A DNA stretch of 64,000 nt from Schizochytrium sp. TIO01 (taxonomy: Eukaryota > Sar > Bigyra > Thraustochytrida > Thraustochytriidae), in assembly GCA_004764695.1 (NCBI GenBank), contig SMSO01000036.1:1136001-1200000 (forward strand). The letters are read 5' to 3'. Positions 1 through 10,264 of this stretch are shown here, piece by piece; position 1 is the stretch's first letter, and the number at the start of each line of letters is the position of its first letter. The position numbers were made by a program, and so were the translations under genes. The notes under the pieces were generated by a model. It ran no database searches. It worked only from the letters and a program-made list of their open reading frames with translations, and was not told where the DNA came from.

Positions 1-418
1 TGCTGTCCCAACGCAGCAAGCCAAGGTTATTGCCCCGGTGGGTGGCACAAGTACCTCAAAACCGCCCAATTCTTTTCAACGGGGAGGATACGGATCGGCA
101 CCTTCAACAGCCTTACCTCCACCTTCCTTCACTGCTTCGGGATCTCGTCGTGCTCCTATCCCACAACTCCGTACCTCCACCAGTGCACCCCTCTACAATG
201 CTGCCTCTACAAAGGATATGTATCAAGGGAAGTCAAATACCAGTGCAGCTGGTTCAAATGCACCAACGTTCCGGCGTTCGATTAGTGACTTCAAGGCTTC
301 TCTCCCGCCCGGAAATGGTGATATTCTCGAGACGGTTCCTGCAACCTTTGACGATCTTGGCGTTGATGATCTTGCACTATCTAGGGAACTTCATGAGCTA
401 TATGCCCCTGATCATTGA
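1..418 (+). CDS. C-terminal end of an unknown Ser/Pro-rich protein (5' partial)
   Basis: The frame is open from the window edge (GCT at position 2) to a TGA stop at 416-418, so only about 138 C-terminal residues are visible and the start lies outside. The segment is low-complexity, rich in Ser, Pro, Thr, Ala and Gly. It ends in a short acidic, helix-prone tail (FDDLGVDDLALSRELHELYA). No catalytic motif or domain is visible. The composition suits a disordered regulatory tail, but I do not recognise the family. It converges with the CFAP54-like gene on the other strand, about 310 bases away. A second overlapping frame (30-479) has less biased composition and is judged a shadow. Confidence 0.6.
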   Translation, partial: AVPTQQAKVIAPVGGTSTSKPPNSFQRGGYGSAPSTALPPPSFTASGSRRAPIPQLRTSTSAPLYNAASTKDMYQGKSNTSAAGSNAPTFRRSISDFKASLPPGNGDILETVPATFDDLGVDDLALSRELHELYAPDH

Positions 419-727
419 ATTTCTTTCTTATGACTTATATAATCTTAGTAGTGCACGGATCATCTTGCAAATAGAATGAACAGGACTTGCTCAAGCGAAA
501 AAAAAATGCAAGATATGAATGTCTTTATGAAAATATATACCTATCATGATGTTGCAAACCTTTATGTGACGTGATACTCATCTTGCTTTGGAAAAAGAAA
601 CAGAAGAAAATAATTGATTTCTCTCAAGTTCTTCGTACACATGGTTTTCTAGTGGTATCTTCTCTTCTCCATCTCTTCTTCTCTCTTAGTGACTAAAAAT
701 AGCACCTCAAATGGATCATTTTCTCGC
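419..727. other. Convergent intergenic spacer
   Basis: This is AT-rich 3' flank between two convergent genes. It has A- and T-rich tracts suitable for 3' UTRs and polyadenylation. I see no RNA gene or open frame of note. Confidence 0.6.
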
Positions 728-3700
728 TTAGATAGTCTTTAACAAACTGCACAGGTTCTCTGCGGGGTTCTCTTGAAACACGCCGATACGGATCTCGAAG
801 AGTTGGCGAATACCCTTCAGCAGGGAATCATCGATGTTCTCTACAGAAAAGTTTGCTCCAAGTGCATCTAAAGCTCGCTGCAGAGTCTCGTTTCGTGATG
901 AATACTCGCGTTCCTCATTATCTGCATCAAGATGCATGTCCTGTTTAGCAGCAGATTCAAGACGAGCAAGATCGTCACGCAAACGAACTATATCAGCAAG
1001 CATGATATTCTTACGTATTGTCTTTTTGCTGCCTGGGCGTAGCAGCAAAAGCTCCAGACTATCAGGCTTTTTAATATGTTTTAGCCATTGTAAAGCAATA
1101 AACTCACTCGAGCTTTCCGAAACTTGCTCATCAGAAACTGTTTCATCGCTGCCGTTATTCTCAAAATCACTAGTCTCGTCAAAAACGGGTACTGAACCAG
1201 GCACTTCATTGACTGGCATGACGAATTTGCTTTTAAAGTCTGCAAGAAGTGATTCAAAGTATTGGTACAAGGCGCGCACACGTTCATAGCGATCCAAGTC
1301 GAAACCAATTGTTCTCGCAAAAATTTCACGTTGAAGGCGGCTTAGAAGGCCACGGACACCAAGATCGCTTGCTAATTGGTCATGAAAGTAAAGGCTCATT
1401 TCGGACTTGCGCCGGTCAGCTTCTGCCTCAAGATTTACACTTGATGCAAACTCCATTAGTTTAGAATCCAGCGCTTGCAGCGCAGTTCCAAATCGAACAG
1501 CAGCACGAAGCCAATCTTTCGATGCAGTCATGGCACCTATTTTTGCACAAGCTTTCCTTCCTACTTCCAACGAGGTGCCTTGCGCGTCGCAAGACATTTT
1601 TGCACACTCCAAAAGTTGGTGTAAGTTAGGAACTTTTGATCCCAGTAAGGCCCGCGCCTGCATCCATTTGATTGGAATGAGTGAAGTTGATGCCACCTCC
1701 AACGCTTTTCGAAAGGCCTCTGTAGAGTCACACTCTTCCCCATATGAACAACCGAGTACACTATAGGCAACGATGAGTTGAGAATACAGAGTTCGTCTTG
1801 TACGCGGTATCAGTTCTTGAGGCTCAAAGTATCCGATCGCGGTGAGGGCATCTTCAGCGGCTTGAAAGGCTAGATGTAAAGCAGTGGGATCCTTAGAAGG
1901 GATATCTGTAGTGGCGTTTCCGGGTGACTGGTGTTCAAAACGACGCCACGCTTCCAAGGTTTGTTCAGCCAACAACTCACTTTTCATAAATGTGAGATCT
2001 CGTGCATGCGCGGACATCCGCACAGCCTCCATTGAAGCTTCATAAGCCTGGCGAGGACTTCCAATGCGAGCCAATGCCTCAGCTTTTCTGTAATGCACCT
2101 CTCGAAAAAGATCATCTTCATTATTTGAATGACAATCGTGTGCAAGTACATCACAAACCTCAATAGTACTCTCTGAAGAGCCTAAGAGCTCAGCAGCACG
2201 CAAAAGGTTATATCTCAAGAGCAACCAATGGCGAATCTCGCGGTTACTTCCAATGCGAGACTCCTCAGAGCAAAGCCAAGACAATTCTGTCTGGCTTCGA
2301 AGAGTTTTGTAAGAAGCGCTGATAAAGCTAATACACTGTTGCAGAGATCCATTCAGAAGAAGAATTTCGCTCACGCATAATTGCTCACATAGCTGAAAAT
2401 TTTGTACCTGAGCAAGCAAAGGGTCGCCTGGCCCATCTGTTGTCTCCGTTGCTACTTCATTGTTATTGTCCCCTGTTATATTTGGACAAACAAGCCTAAG
2501 TGCTAATAGCAAAAGTTCCTCCCGATTAGGGCCAGCTTCCTCTGTTTCGTTATTACTAAACTCAACTGATTCACTTGGAGACCAAAAACGGAGTGCTTGA
2601 CATAGAAGTTTTACCTTGCAAAGCTTAAAATCAAGCATTAAATCCGAGCCCATCATATGGGCAATCCAGGGTAGAGGTTCCGCGGCAAAACCATCGTCTT
2701 TTACCAAAGTCTTAAGACCAGTCCGATTGATTGCAGCCCACGGAGCATCAGTATTGCTTAAGGTAAAGACTGATTTCTGTAAGGCCAAACGCTCATGGAA
2801 TGTATGGTAAAGCTCATTGGGATCAAATACTTCATTTCCTCCACTTCCCTCTAAACTTGTTCTCGAAATCTCCACGGAAGCAAGAACTAGATCTTCCAAT
2901 TCAGGTAAGAAATGTCCCCCAAAAAGAACTTCTCGGAGGGCGAATCCTGCTTCACTAATGAGACCCAGGCTTGTCAAGGCAGTTGCCCTGATTAAAAACG
3001 AATCTATAATAGCATGCGCCGAAAAACACCACTTTCGAGCTGCGTACTCATAAAGGCAAATGATTGGAAGAGACAAAAGTTGATCTGCTTGACGCGTACT
3101 TTGGGCAAGCTCCTGGCTTACAAACTGCAACGCTTGCATGATGTCTGGTTTTCTCAGTGCTTGGAAGTTAAGCAAGACGTTGTCTAGATTAGGCATTAGC
3201 TCTTCGACCTGCAAGACAGCAAAATCGCATGTACGCGTTGGGTGAGTGATACTTCCACCAAACAAGCTTGCAAATAACCACCCAGCAAGTCTAACTCTTT
3301 CTTGTGCCCAGCTCAAATCACCAGTTCCGAGATACATGGCAAGTTTAGTCGAGCAGAGAGCTGCAATGACGCATCCTCGCACTCCAAATTTGGCTAAGAT
3401 CGATTGGCTTGGCAAAAGCTCTGCGGAAGTATAAAAGTTGTCATAACAAGACCACTTTGTTTCTGTGCTTGGAAATTCCTTTACAATTCCCTCCAGAATA
3501 GAGCGCCAGTCTTTAATACTATCAACTTCATGAAGAACTGCATCAACTGCATCACTCCAAGAAGCCTTTGCATCATTCCATCCTGACTTTCCTCCTTGAG
3601 CAGCTTGAAGATTGCCAAGTTCAAGTAAAGCTTGTGCTAGCAATGCAGACTCTTGCTTTTGTCGCATCATTTCTACTGCCTTAACATAGGCCTTAACAGC

Positions 3701-6700
3701 ACCTTTGATAGAATTTCCACCAATGCCTAGCTCAGCGTGAGGATCTGGCTCATGCTCCGCTGTAAACTTTGTAAATACACTCGCTGTCTCAGGATTTCGT
3801 GTTTTGCGAGTCAATTTTGTTGATTTACTGGCTACAGACCGCGGACTTCGGTTCGTACGTTGAGTACGGGTTCTACGAGTAGCAAGTCCAGGAACTGGTG
3901 CAAGAAGCTCTAAGCCTTGAAAGTTCGGGGATAAATACTGTATCAGAGCATGCTTAGAGATTGCTTGAGCAGCCTCTAAAGCCTCTTCACACGTACTCTT
4001 GTCACGAGTCAAATTGGCTTGCATTTGCACAACCTCCTGCTCCATTGCCTGCAAGGTATTTAGACGTCCTTCACACTGGGTTTTTATGATTTCGAGAGCA
4101 GCCTTTTCGTCAAGAAAAGCTTGCTCAGCTTCTGAAACAGTAGAGTCCGTAGCACGGGCTCTACGCGTCGCAGATTTTCTGCGCTTTCGTTTGTTTTGAG
4201 ATTCAGTCCATGCAGCGATATGCATATCAAGCGCTGCTGCGACACGTTCCAGATCGACCACTGCCTGCTCGGTCAGACGTTTGTGAGCAATGAGAACTAA
4301 TGGCATAATATGGCCCACTAGAGCGTCAGCTTTATTCACTGCAGCTATGTATCGCTTTCCTATTACTGCCAGCTGGGCCCAGCGCTTGAGGTGGCAAAGA
4401 ACTTGTAAGGCAAACCCAACAAGTCGTGAAGCCCACCATACATCGGGCGACGAGTTTGCGTCAAATGCCTCAGAATGCCGTTGACTGGATCTTGCTTCGA
4501 GCATCGTAATAACTGCAACACAGGCGCGGAAAATTGGTCGCCAATCATAGCACCCAGACTCAACTTGTGGCGCGTCAGCTGATTGAGAGTGGTGGCCGCC
4601 CATCTCTCCATGTGATGAAAGACCTTCTAGTCCTTCGCCATCGTCACCATGTCGTTTGGTTTCTTCGTCACGCGCAAGCTGAAGCTTTGCACGCAAGGCT
4701 GGAACTAGGGCCGCTTCACAAACTGCATCTTCTGTAAATTGAGTTGGAGAAACCCACGCATACTCGAGAACATTCCACAGCAGCTTTCCAATGCTTTCAA
4801 GTTGCTTCCACGAACCAGCAAACTTGGCACGTGACATCGAGCGGGACAAAAGATGAATTAATTGGGGAGTGTTGCCAAAAGCAGCTTTGTACGCTTCAAT
4901 ACAAGCCTTCTTTTCCTTTGTCCTAACACTTTCCAAACCACTCGAGGAGCCTTTGTCGCTCCCGTGCTTACTTTCCCCATCTTCCTCCTCATCCTCGTCC
5001 TCCTCTTCATTGCCTTCTCCAAGACCTTCAGAGAGACTATTAGGCAATGGCCTCAAACGTGGTACGGCAGGTTCTCCACCCCCTGACGATCCGTCTTTCA
5101 TGGGTTGCCAACGTAAATCTGTTTGTGGTCCTTCGTCAATAACACCCTCCATAAGCCGACCCTCCCCGACGTCATCATACTTTACTTTCGTATCCGACGC
5201 ATGAAGTAGTGCCCAGTCAACTGCTAACCACTTACGATATAAACATAAAGCACGCGTAAGCTCGAGCTCTGCAAGAATAATCAGCTGCTCCTGAGCTCGT
5301 TGATCTTCCGTGCTATCGGGAGTTTTAGCTGCCCGCTCTGATACGTATGTGGCTAAGCGAAATCGTCTTTCAAGATAGTCAAGGCGTACATCAAGTTCAG
5401 ATATTTGCTGACTGATTTGTGCAATCTCCTCTTGGTGAATTTCGCTCAGGTTTGCTTCTTTGTCCACTTCAACACCACTATTACTTTTCGTTGATCCTCC
5501 TGTTCGGTTGGTCTGCAAGCCACCATCATCTTGCTCATCATCAGCTTCAGAGGTTTCTACTCCTTCACCTCCTTCAGGATTTTGGAGACTCTTGACTCGA
5601 TTCAGTAACTCTTCACGCTGTGTGCGGAGAAAATCAATTTCTTCAAACCCCAGGGGGTCTGGGTCTTCAGAAATTGGGGCCTTTGTAGCGACAATTGCCT
5701 CCAAGGGCTCGCCATTTTCCAGGCGCTCTTCCAAAAGTACATCAAGAACAAATGGTTGAGGATGCGCTGGGCAATCTTTGTCAAGGTCATATAGTTCATG
5801 TTGAGCTTCATCGGCCCATTTCATGGTGTCACACGAACTCTCGCTTAGACTTTCCCTGCAAACCATCACGAGTAATTTAAGGAAATCTGGAGAGTTTTCG
5901 GCCTCGTCCGATGACAGAAGTTTCCAGGCCTGAGTTATATAGGCAGCTCTATGAGTTCCAGGTTGCGCTGCCCGAGACCTTGCAAGGTTGATGAGCACAA
6001 TCTCATCAATACCAAGCACATTTGCAGAAAGACTGTTCTCCTTCGCATCTTCACTGAGGCTTGATTGATCAAATTGGTGAGTATTACGAACTGTGTCATG
6101 AATCAACGATAGAATCCTGACAGGATCGTGCGTTAGATTGCCTAACTCAAGTCTCATCTGTGTCGCAAGAGCGTGTTGCTCTGGTTGGTTCTCGAGAACG
6201 GTTCGATCAGCATGAAATGCCTTTTCTGGAATGTCATCAAAAGCTGGTTCTTCGCCTTCTTTGATTTCCAATGCTAAATCTTGATCTTCTAAAGCTGGAA
6301 ATAGCACTTTTTGAGCAAGCTTTTCTTCTCCAGCGCTCGAAGTCAAACGCAAAATTTGATATGTGCAACACGCGTACATAGTACAGACTTTGTCAGTCCA
6401 CATTACCTGCGGGATTTGACGCAAAGCATATTGAGCTCCGATGAGGACGCGCAAGGTACTGTTTAGGGGTTGTTGAAGCATGAAAAGCCCTAACAATGTG
6501 TGATATATCGCACTTACAACCTCCAGCGTGAGCATGTTATCCTGCAGCCCACAGGCTGCATGCAAAGCAAGAGACAATGCCTGTGTGCGTCGACAAAGAG
6601 TTGCACTCGACTCTACGGCACTTCGTTGAATATCGAAGCGAGCAAGCATTGAAAGGTTGCTTGAAGGTGCTTTCCATAGGGGGCGAGAGTCATTTTCGAG

Positions 6701-9700
6701 TTTATGCAAGATAAGTGTAGACTTTACAAAACCTTGCAGAGTAGACTGGGGCGCAGCCATCAATTCATCACGAATCAGCCAATAGTCATCCCCGGGATGC
6801 TGCTCCCAAATAGGTTTTACCAATTTAGCTTGCATGAATGCATTGACGACATACGTTGAGGCCGATCTGCAAGCCTCCTTGCAGATGTTCACTTGCTCCT
6901 TGATTGATTTATGAAGGGACTGATAGTCTCGAGAAGGTCCCGTGATAATTGATTGAATGCATTGAAATGCTGTCAATGATAGCACCTGATAGCACGCTAG
7001 TAATGGCAGAGGTGTCAAGGTTTGAACTTCCATAGATGTTGGGCTAATTCCTCCTCCAAGCAACTCACCACTTTTGTTGAATGCACCAATTGCAAAGACG
7101 TATGTCTCATTAGGAACTAAACCAGAAACATGAACACACAAAGGTTTGTCAATACAATCGGATGCATTTGGTAGGATGGGAACACCAGTGTTAAGTAGGC
7201 TAGTGTTGGTCATGCTTACTTCTGTACCAGACCCTGCGGGTTTTCCAAAGAGTATGAAATGATGAACTTCTGATTCCGTTCTATTTGTTCGCAACTCAAT
7301 TTCAATAGAGGTGGCAGATCTCGCAATGAAGCAAAGTGATGGAACACAGGACGCAACTAGGTTTTCTCCACTTGAGGGTTTTTGGAGTTGCTCTAAAAAT
7401 TTTGATTCTTGAACATCAGCCTCGTTTAAAAACTTTGCTGCTGCCGTCAATACTTTAGCCTTCTCAGCGTACATATCGCGATGATATAAAGGTAGGGTAC
7501 AAGCAGCAAGGATTGCTCGCGCATACTTATTGTGCCGGAATTCCGCGGAGAGTCTCTGCTCAGTAGCACGCAATCTGTTGCTTAGGCCTGTGGGAGTGGA
7601 AGCTGCGGCATTAGATTTTGATGAGCCTTTTGAGTTGTCGGATTTTGCTTTTCGTGCAGACTTTCCGATATCTGTAATAAGCTTTGCGGCATTTTCCTCA
7701 GACCGTGTTATGTCGAATTCAATTGTAAACAAAAGTACAAGCATGTCACAGTGGATGGCTGCCAATGACGCAAGGCTACCTGCACCGCGGCGACCACGAA
7801 GTGTTTTCTCATTTGCTGTTAGTGAAGCTAAACCATCATTGGAACAAAGCTCCCCGCGTTGAATGTCGAGAGCTTGAAGGCCTCGCCTTAGAACCTGCAG
7901 CGCTGTACGGGATTCCTGTACGTCTTTTGCATGCAGAAAACCTGCATATCGCACTGTGATTATTGCACGCAAAAGAGCATCTTCCATATCACACGCGAGC
8001 AAAACAAAATTTGCACAATCGAGTACTTCACAGGTCAACTCAGCTAGAGCCGAATTGAGGTTCTCATTCGGCTTACTAGACCCTACTGTGTCAAGCATGG
8101 CTGTGCAAAATGGTGACCAGAGCATCAGGGCTGCGTCAATGAGAAGGTCTGGATCGCTCATACGCAAGGTGCCTGTAAAGTGCCGTAAGCTTTGTGAGAG
8201 GTACCGAATTGTATTTACGAAGATTAGTCGTCCCTCTACTTCAGCTTTTTCTCCGGAGACAAGCATTGCGTCTTCTTCAGCATTGTACCCGACCATACTG
8301 AGTAGGGACTTTGAATGGACTGCGCCCACTGCAACTGAATCATTCTCTTCTTGAGAATCAATATTGAGCGGCTCGTCTTCCAGAGTGCTGTCTTGTGGAT
8401 GAAGCTGCATGCTAACGAGCGTGAGAATACGTAGTAGTTCTATTTTGGCATCTGCTTCTCTGCTCAAGGGTTCTGAGCTCTCTGTGAGTGCCTTTAGAAT
8501 AATTGCGGCACCTTTTTGACAATCGTACTTCAGAAATGACTCTGCCAGATGTATGCAGGCATGAATTGGAAATCGTTCTTTCGATGATTGCAATTTTGAG
8601 TGCTCCAAGCATACTACTGCAGCCTCATAAACTACCTTTGCAACCTGAGAGAAACGCTGAAGTTCGGAAAGGTCAAGGTTGATACCATCGTGAACAGCTG
8701 ATGCATGTGCGCGGAGCTGTCGCGTTCCTGAGACTGACAAAATCTCAGACAAAGCTTCTAGACGCTCATAAGCTGTAGCCTTTGTAAATGCTTCTGTGTT
8801 GCAACTGTCTGAAAAACTCTTGCCTTCCAGGTCAATACCTAAGGACGTTTTCAGAAGATTCCCAGCATCCTCTTCAAGATGTTCACTGGCAGAAGGCTCT
8901 TTGCGTGACAATTCCAATAGCGAAAGCCGAACGATGGCAGCCTCAGCATGGCGCTGCGCTTTGTTAAGAGAGGTAAGAACACCTTCAGGGATTGGGGGAT
9001 CTTGCATTTCGTCAAGACGAAGCTGTTCAATTTGCCCCCGAAAGCGCTGCGCAACCCCAAGGGCAGCTTTGAGTTTGCCTAAAGATTCATAGCAAGTCCA
9101 AGCAGCTGTGTATAGCTTGACGCGTAGGTGGAGAAATTTTGTTGCGCAGAGTGGCAACTGTGACTCCACTGCCATGATGCTAAAGAGCAAATGGCTACGT
9201 ACAGTCTCTGCTTGACCGAGAACGATCATGGGCTCGCACAAATTAAGACACAGCTGAGCGGCGTTATGTGTTACCCAGTACTTGCTTTCCCGCAATGCTA
9301 ATGGATGTAAACCTCGGATCTCCTCATGAACTTTTCGAATGACCGATAGAGCTGCTGACACTACTTCTGTCACGCTTTTAGTTTTATTGAGTGGAAGCTT
9401 GAAGGAGGCACGACCAAAGGCAAAGGTTTGTTCCAGATAGCGAACCCACGCCTGAGCAGAACAAAGATTCGCTTCAAGGCGGTCTTCCAGTGAGTTAGTT
9501 ATCTCTTTACACGGCTCGAAACCAACACGGATTGCACCTTCAAATTCGTTGTGGGAAAGGAGAGTCTTTCCAATCTGCAGCAAGTCTGACGCAAGAGTCG
9601 CGCGGTTCTTTGGCCTGAGCACATCTTGCTTTGCATTTTCTGCAGCTTGTTGAAGTTTTGCAATGGAGCATTCCTTTTTGTTCACAAGATCTGACTCTGT

Positions 9701-9796
9701 GCACCATGTAACTGGGCCAGCTGCTCGAAGCTTATCGAGCTCTTCCTTTACAATGTTTTGGAATTTTTCCAGGGCACTTTGGCCCGCCCCTGCCAT
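728..9796 (-). CDS. CFAP54: CFAP54-like cilia and flagella associated protein (central apparatus), 3022 aa
   Basis: A single uninterrupted frame of 3022 codons starts at ATG 9796-9794 (MAGAGQSALEKF). CFAP54 is a roughly 3000-residue scaffold of the C1d projection of the axonemal central pair, needed for flagellar beating. The match rests on length, on the mostly helical TPR-like make-up, and on one fibronectin-III-like segment at about residues 820-930. That segment contains NETYVFAIGAFNKSGELLGG and is followed by PLPLL, the arrangement I know from CFAP54. Other visible features are an acidic tract near residue 1590 (EEEDEDEEEDGE), a basic stretch near 1990 (RKRRKS) and a coiled-coil-prone region after it. 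No signal peptide or membrane segment is seen. The assignment is by recognition, not alignment; another giant helical axonemal protein is the main alternative. Confidence 0.72.
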   Translation of the reverse strand: MAGAGQSALEKFQNIVKEELDKLRAAGPVTWCTESDLVNKKECSIAKLQQAAENAKQDVLRPKNRATLASDLLQIGKTLLSHNEFEGAIRVGFEPCKEITNSLEDRLEANLCSAQAWVRYLEQTFAFGRASFKLPLNKTKSVTEVVSAALSVIRKVHEEIRGLHPLALRESKYWVTHNAAQLCLNLCEPMIVLGQAETVRSHLLFSIMAVESQLPLCATKFLHLRVKLYTAAWTCYESLGKLKAALGVAQRFRGQIEQLRLDEMQDPPIPEGVLTSLNKAQRHAEAAIVRLSLLELSRKEPSASEHLEEDAGNLLKTSLGIDLEGKSFSDSCNTEAFTKATAYERLEALSEILSVSGTRQLRAHASAVHDGINLDLSELQRFSQVAKVVYEAAVVCLEHSKLQSSKERFPIHACIHLAESFLKYDCQKGAAIILKALTESSEPLSREADAKIELLRILTLVSMQLHPQDSTLEDEPLNIDSQEENDSVAVGAVHSKSLLSMVGYNAEEDAMLVSGEKAEVEGRLIFVNTIRYLSQSLRHFTGTLRMSDPDLLIDAALMLWSPFCTAMLDTVGSSKPNENLNSALAELTCEVLDCANFVLLACDMEDALLRAIITVRYAGFLHAKDVQESRTALQVLRRGLQALDIQRGELCSNDGLASLTANEKTLRGRRGAGSLASLAAIHCDMLVLLFTIEFDITRSEENAAKLITDIGKSARKAKSDNSKGSSKSNAAASTPTGLSNRLRATEQRLSAEFRHNKYARAILAACTLPLYHRDMYAEKAKVLTAAAKFLNEADVQESKFLEQLQKPSSGENLVASCVPSLCFIARSATSIEIELRTNRTESEVHHFILFGKPAGSGTEVSMTNTSLLNTGVPILPNASDCIDKPLCVHVSGLVPNETYVFAIGAFNKSGELLGGGISPTSMEVQTLTPLPLLACYQVLSLTAFQCIQSIITGPSRDYQSLHKSIKEQVNICKEACRSASTYVVNAFMQAKLVKPIWEQHPGDDYWLIRDELMAAPQSTLQGFVKSTLILHKLENDSRPLWKAPSSNLSMLARFDIQRSAVESSATLCRRTQALSLALHAACGLQDNMLTLEVVSAIYHTLLGLFMLQQPLNSTLRVLIGAQYALRQIPQVMWTDKVCTMYACCTYQILRLTSSAGEEKLAQKVLFPALEDQDLALEIKEGEEPAFDDIPEKAFHADRTVLENQPEQHALATQMRLELGNLTHDPVRILSLIHDTVRNTHQFDQSSLSEDAKENSLSANVLGIDEIVLINLARSRAAQPGTHRAAYITQAWKLLSSDEAENSPDFLKLLVMVCRESLSESSCDTMKWADEAQHELYDLDKDCPAHPQPFVLDVLLEERLENGEPLEAIVATKAPISEDPDPLGFEEIDFLRTQREELLNRVKSLQNPEGGEGVETSEADDEQDDGGLQTNRTGGSTKSNSGVEVDKEANLSEIHQEEIAQISQQISELDVRLDYLERRFRLATYVSERAAKTPDSTEDQRAQEQLIILAELELTRALCLYRKWLAVDWALLHASDTKVKYDDVGEGRLMEGVIDEGPQTDLRWQPMKDGSSGGGEPAVPRLRPLPNSLSEGLGEGNEEEDEDEEEDGESKHGSDKGSSSGLESVRTKEKKACIEAYKAAFGNTPQLIHLLSRSMSRAKFAGSWKQLESIGKLLWNVLEYAWVSPTQFTEDAVCEAALVPALRAKLQLARDEETKRHGDDGEGLEGLSSHGEMGGHHSQSADAPQVESGCYDWRPIFRACVAVITMLEARSSQRHSEAFDANSSPDVWWASRLVGFALQVLCHLKRWAQLAVIGKRYIAAVNKADALVGHIMPLVLIAHKRLTEQAVVDLERVAAALDMHIAAWTESQNKRKRRKSATRRARATDSTVSEAEQAFLDEKAALEIIKTQCEGRLNTLQAMEQEVVQMQANLTRDKSTCEEALEAAQAISKHALIQYLSPNFQGLELLAPVPGLATRRTRTQRTNRSPRSVASKSTKLTRKTRNPETASVFTKFTAEHEPDPHAELGIGGNSIKGAVKAYVKAVEMMRQKQESALLAQALLELGNLQAAQGGKSGWNDAKASWSDAVDAVLHEVDSIKDWRSILEGIVKEFPSTETKWSCYDNFYTSAELLPSQSILAKFGVRGCVIAALCSTKLAMYLGTGDLSWAQERVRLAGWLFASLFGGSITHPTRTCDFAVLQVEELMPNLDNVLLNFQALRKPDIMQALQFVSQELAQSTRQADQLLSLPIICLYEYAARKWCFSAHAIIDSFLIRATALTSLGLISEAGFALREVLFGGHFLPELEDLVLASVEISRTSLEGSGGNEVFDPNELYHTFHERLALQKSVFTLSNTDAPWAAINRTGLKTLVKDDGFAAEPLPWIAHMMGSDLMLDFKLCKVKLLCQALRFWSPSESVEFSNNETEEAGPNREELLLLALRLVCPNITGDNNNEVATETTDGPGDPLLAQVQNFQLCEQLCVSEILLLNGSLQQCISFISASYKTLRSQTELSWLCSEESRIGSNREIRHWLLLRYNLLRAAELLGSSESTIEVCDVLAHDCHSNNEDDLFREVHYRKAEALARIGSPRQAYEASMEAVRMSAHARDLTFMKSELLAEQTLEAWRRFEHQSPGNATTDIPSKDPTALHLAFQAAEDALTAIGYFEPQELIPRTRRTLYSQLIVAYSVLGCSYGEECDSTEAFRKALEVASTSLIPIKWMQARALLGSKVPNLHQLLECAKMSCDAQGTSLEVGRKACAKIGAMTASKDWLRAAVRFGTALQALDSKLMEFASSVNLEAEADRRKSEMSLYFHDQLASDLGVRGLLSRLQREIFARTIGFDLDRYERVRALYQYFESLLADFKSKFVMPVNEVPGSVPVFDETSDFENNGSDETVSDEQVSESSSEFIALQWLKHIKKPDSLELLLLRPGSKKTIRKNIMLADIVRLRDDLARLESAAKQDMHLDADNEEREYSSRNETLQRALDALGANFSVENIDDSLLKGIRQLFEIRIGVFQENPAENLCSLLKTI

Positions 9797-10264
9797 GATT
9801 TAGCCGGGTTTCACGCCGTTTTGGAATTGCAAGACTTCAATTATCAGCAGTGCCTACAACAATCTTGCAAGCCTTTCTGTAGTAAACGCGTTTTATATGC
9901 AACCTTCAACAAACCTCCCTCAACTTCGATGAACCTTTGTTAGAATTGTATTGATACAACGCTACCCTCCCTTCTCCATGAAGGTCCACTACAAAGGTTT
10001 CCTACGCGTTGCTCTAATTAGCAGAAACTATACTTTGCTTCGTTCTTCAGGTGCCTTAGACTTTGTCCTCTAAGCTTGCCCTTTAAGACTCCCTCTGCTG
10101 ATCGTTCTACTGCCCACGCGGTCGGCAACCCAGGATGATTCTTCGCCTAAAGTTCTTGCCAGCAGCTTGTCCAGTTCGCAAGCAAGACCAGCGAATGCAA
10201 ATTAGGAATTACGTCAATGTCAACTAATTGCAAGGTCTCGTCTTTCCCAAACGGTCATAGCAAT
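9797..10264. other. Divergent promoter region between CFAP54-like and peroxidase genes
   Basis: These 468 bases separate two divergently transcribed genes and must hold both promoters and 5' UTRs. No clear TATA box stands out. A tandem repeat of a roughly ten-base unit (ttatggaact, three imperfect copies) begins at its right edge and overlaps the proposed start of the peroxidase gene. Confidence 0.5.
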
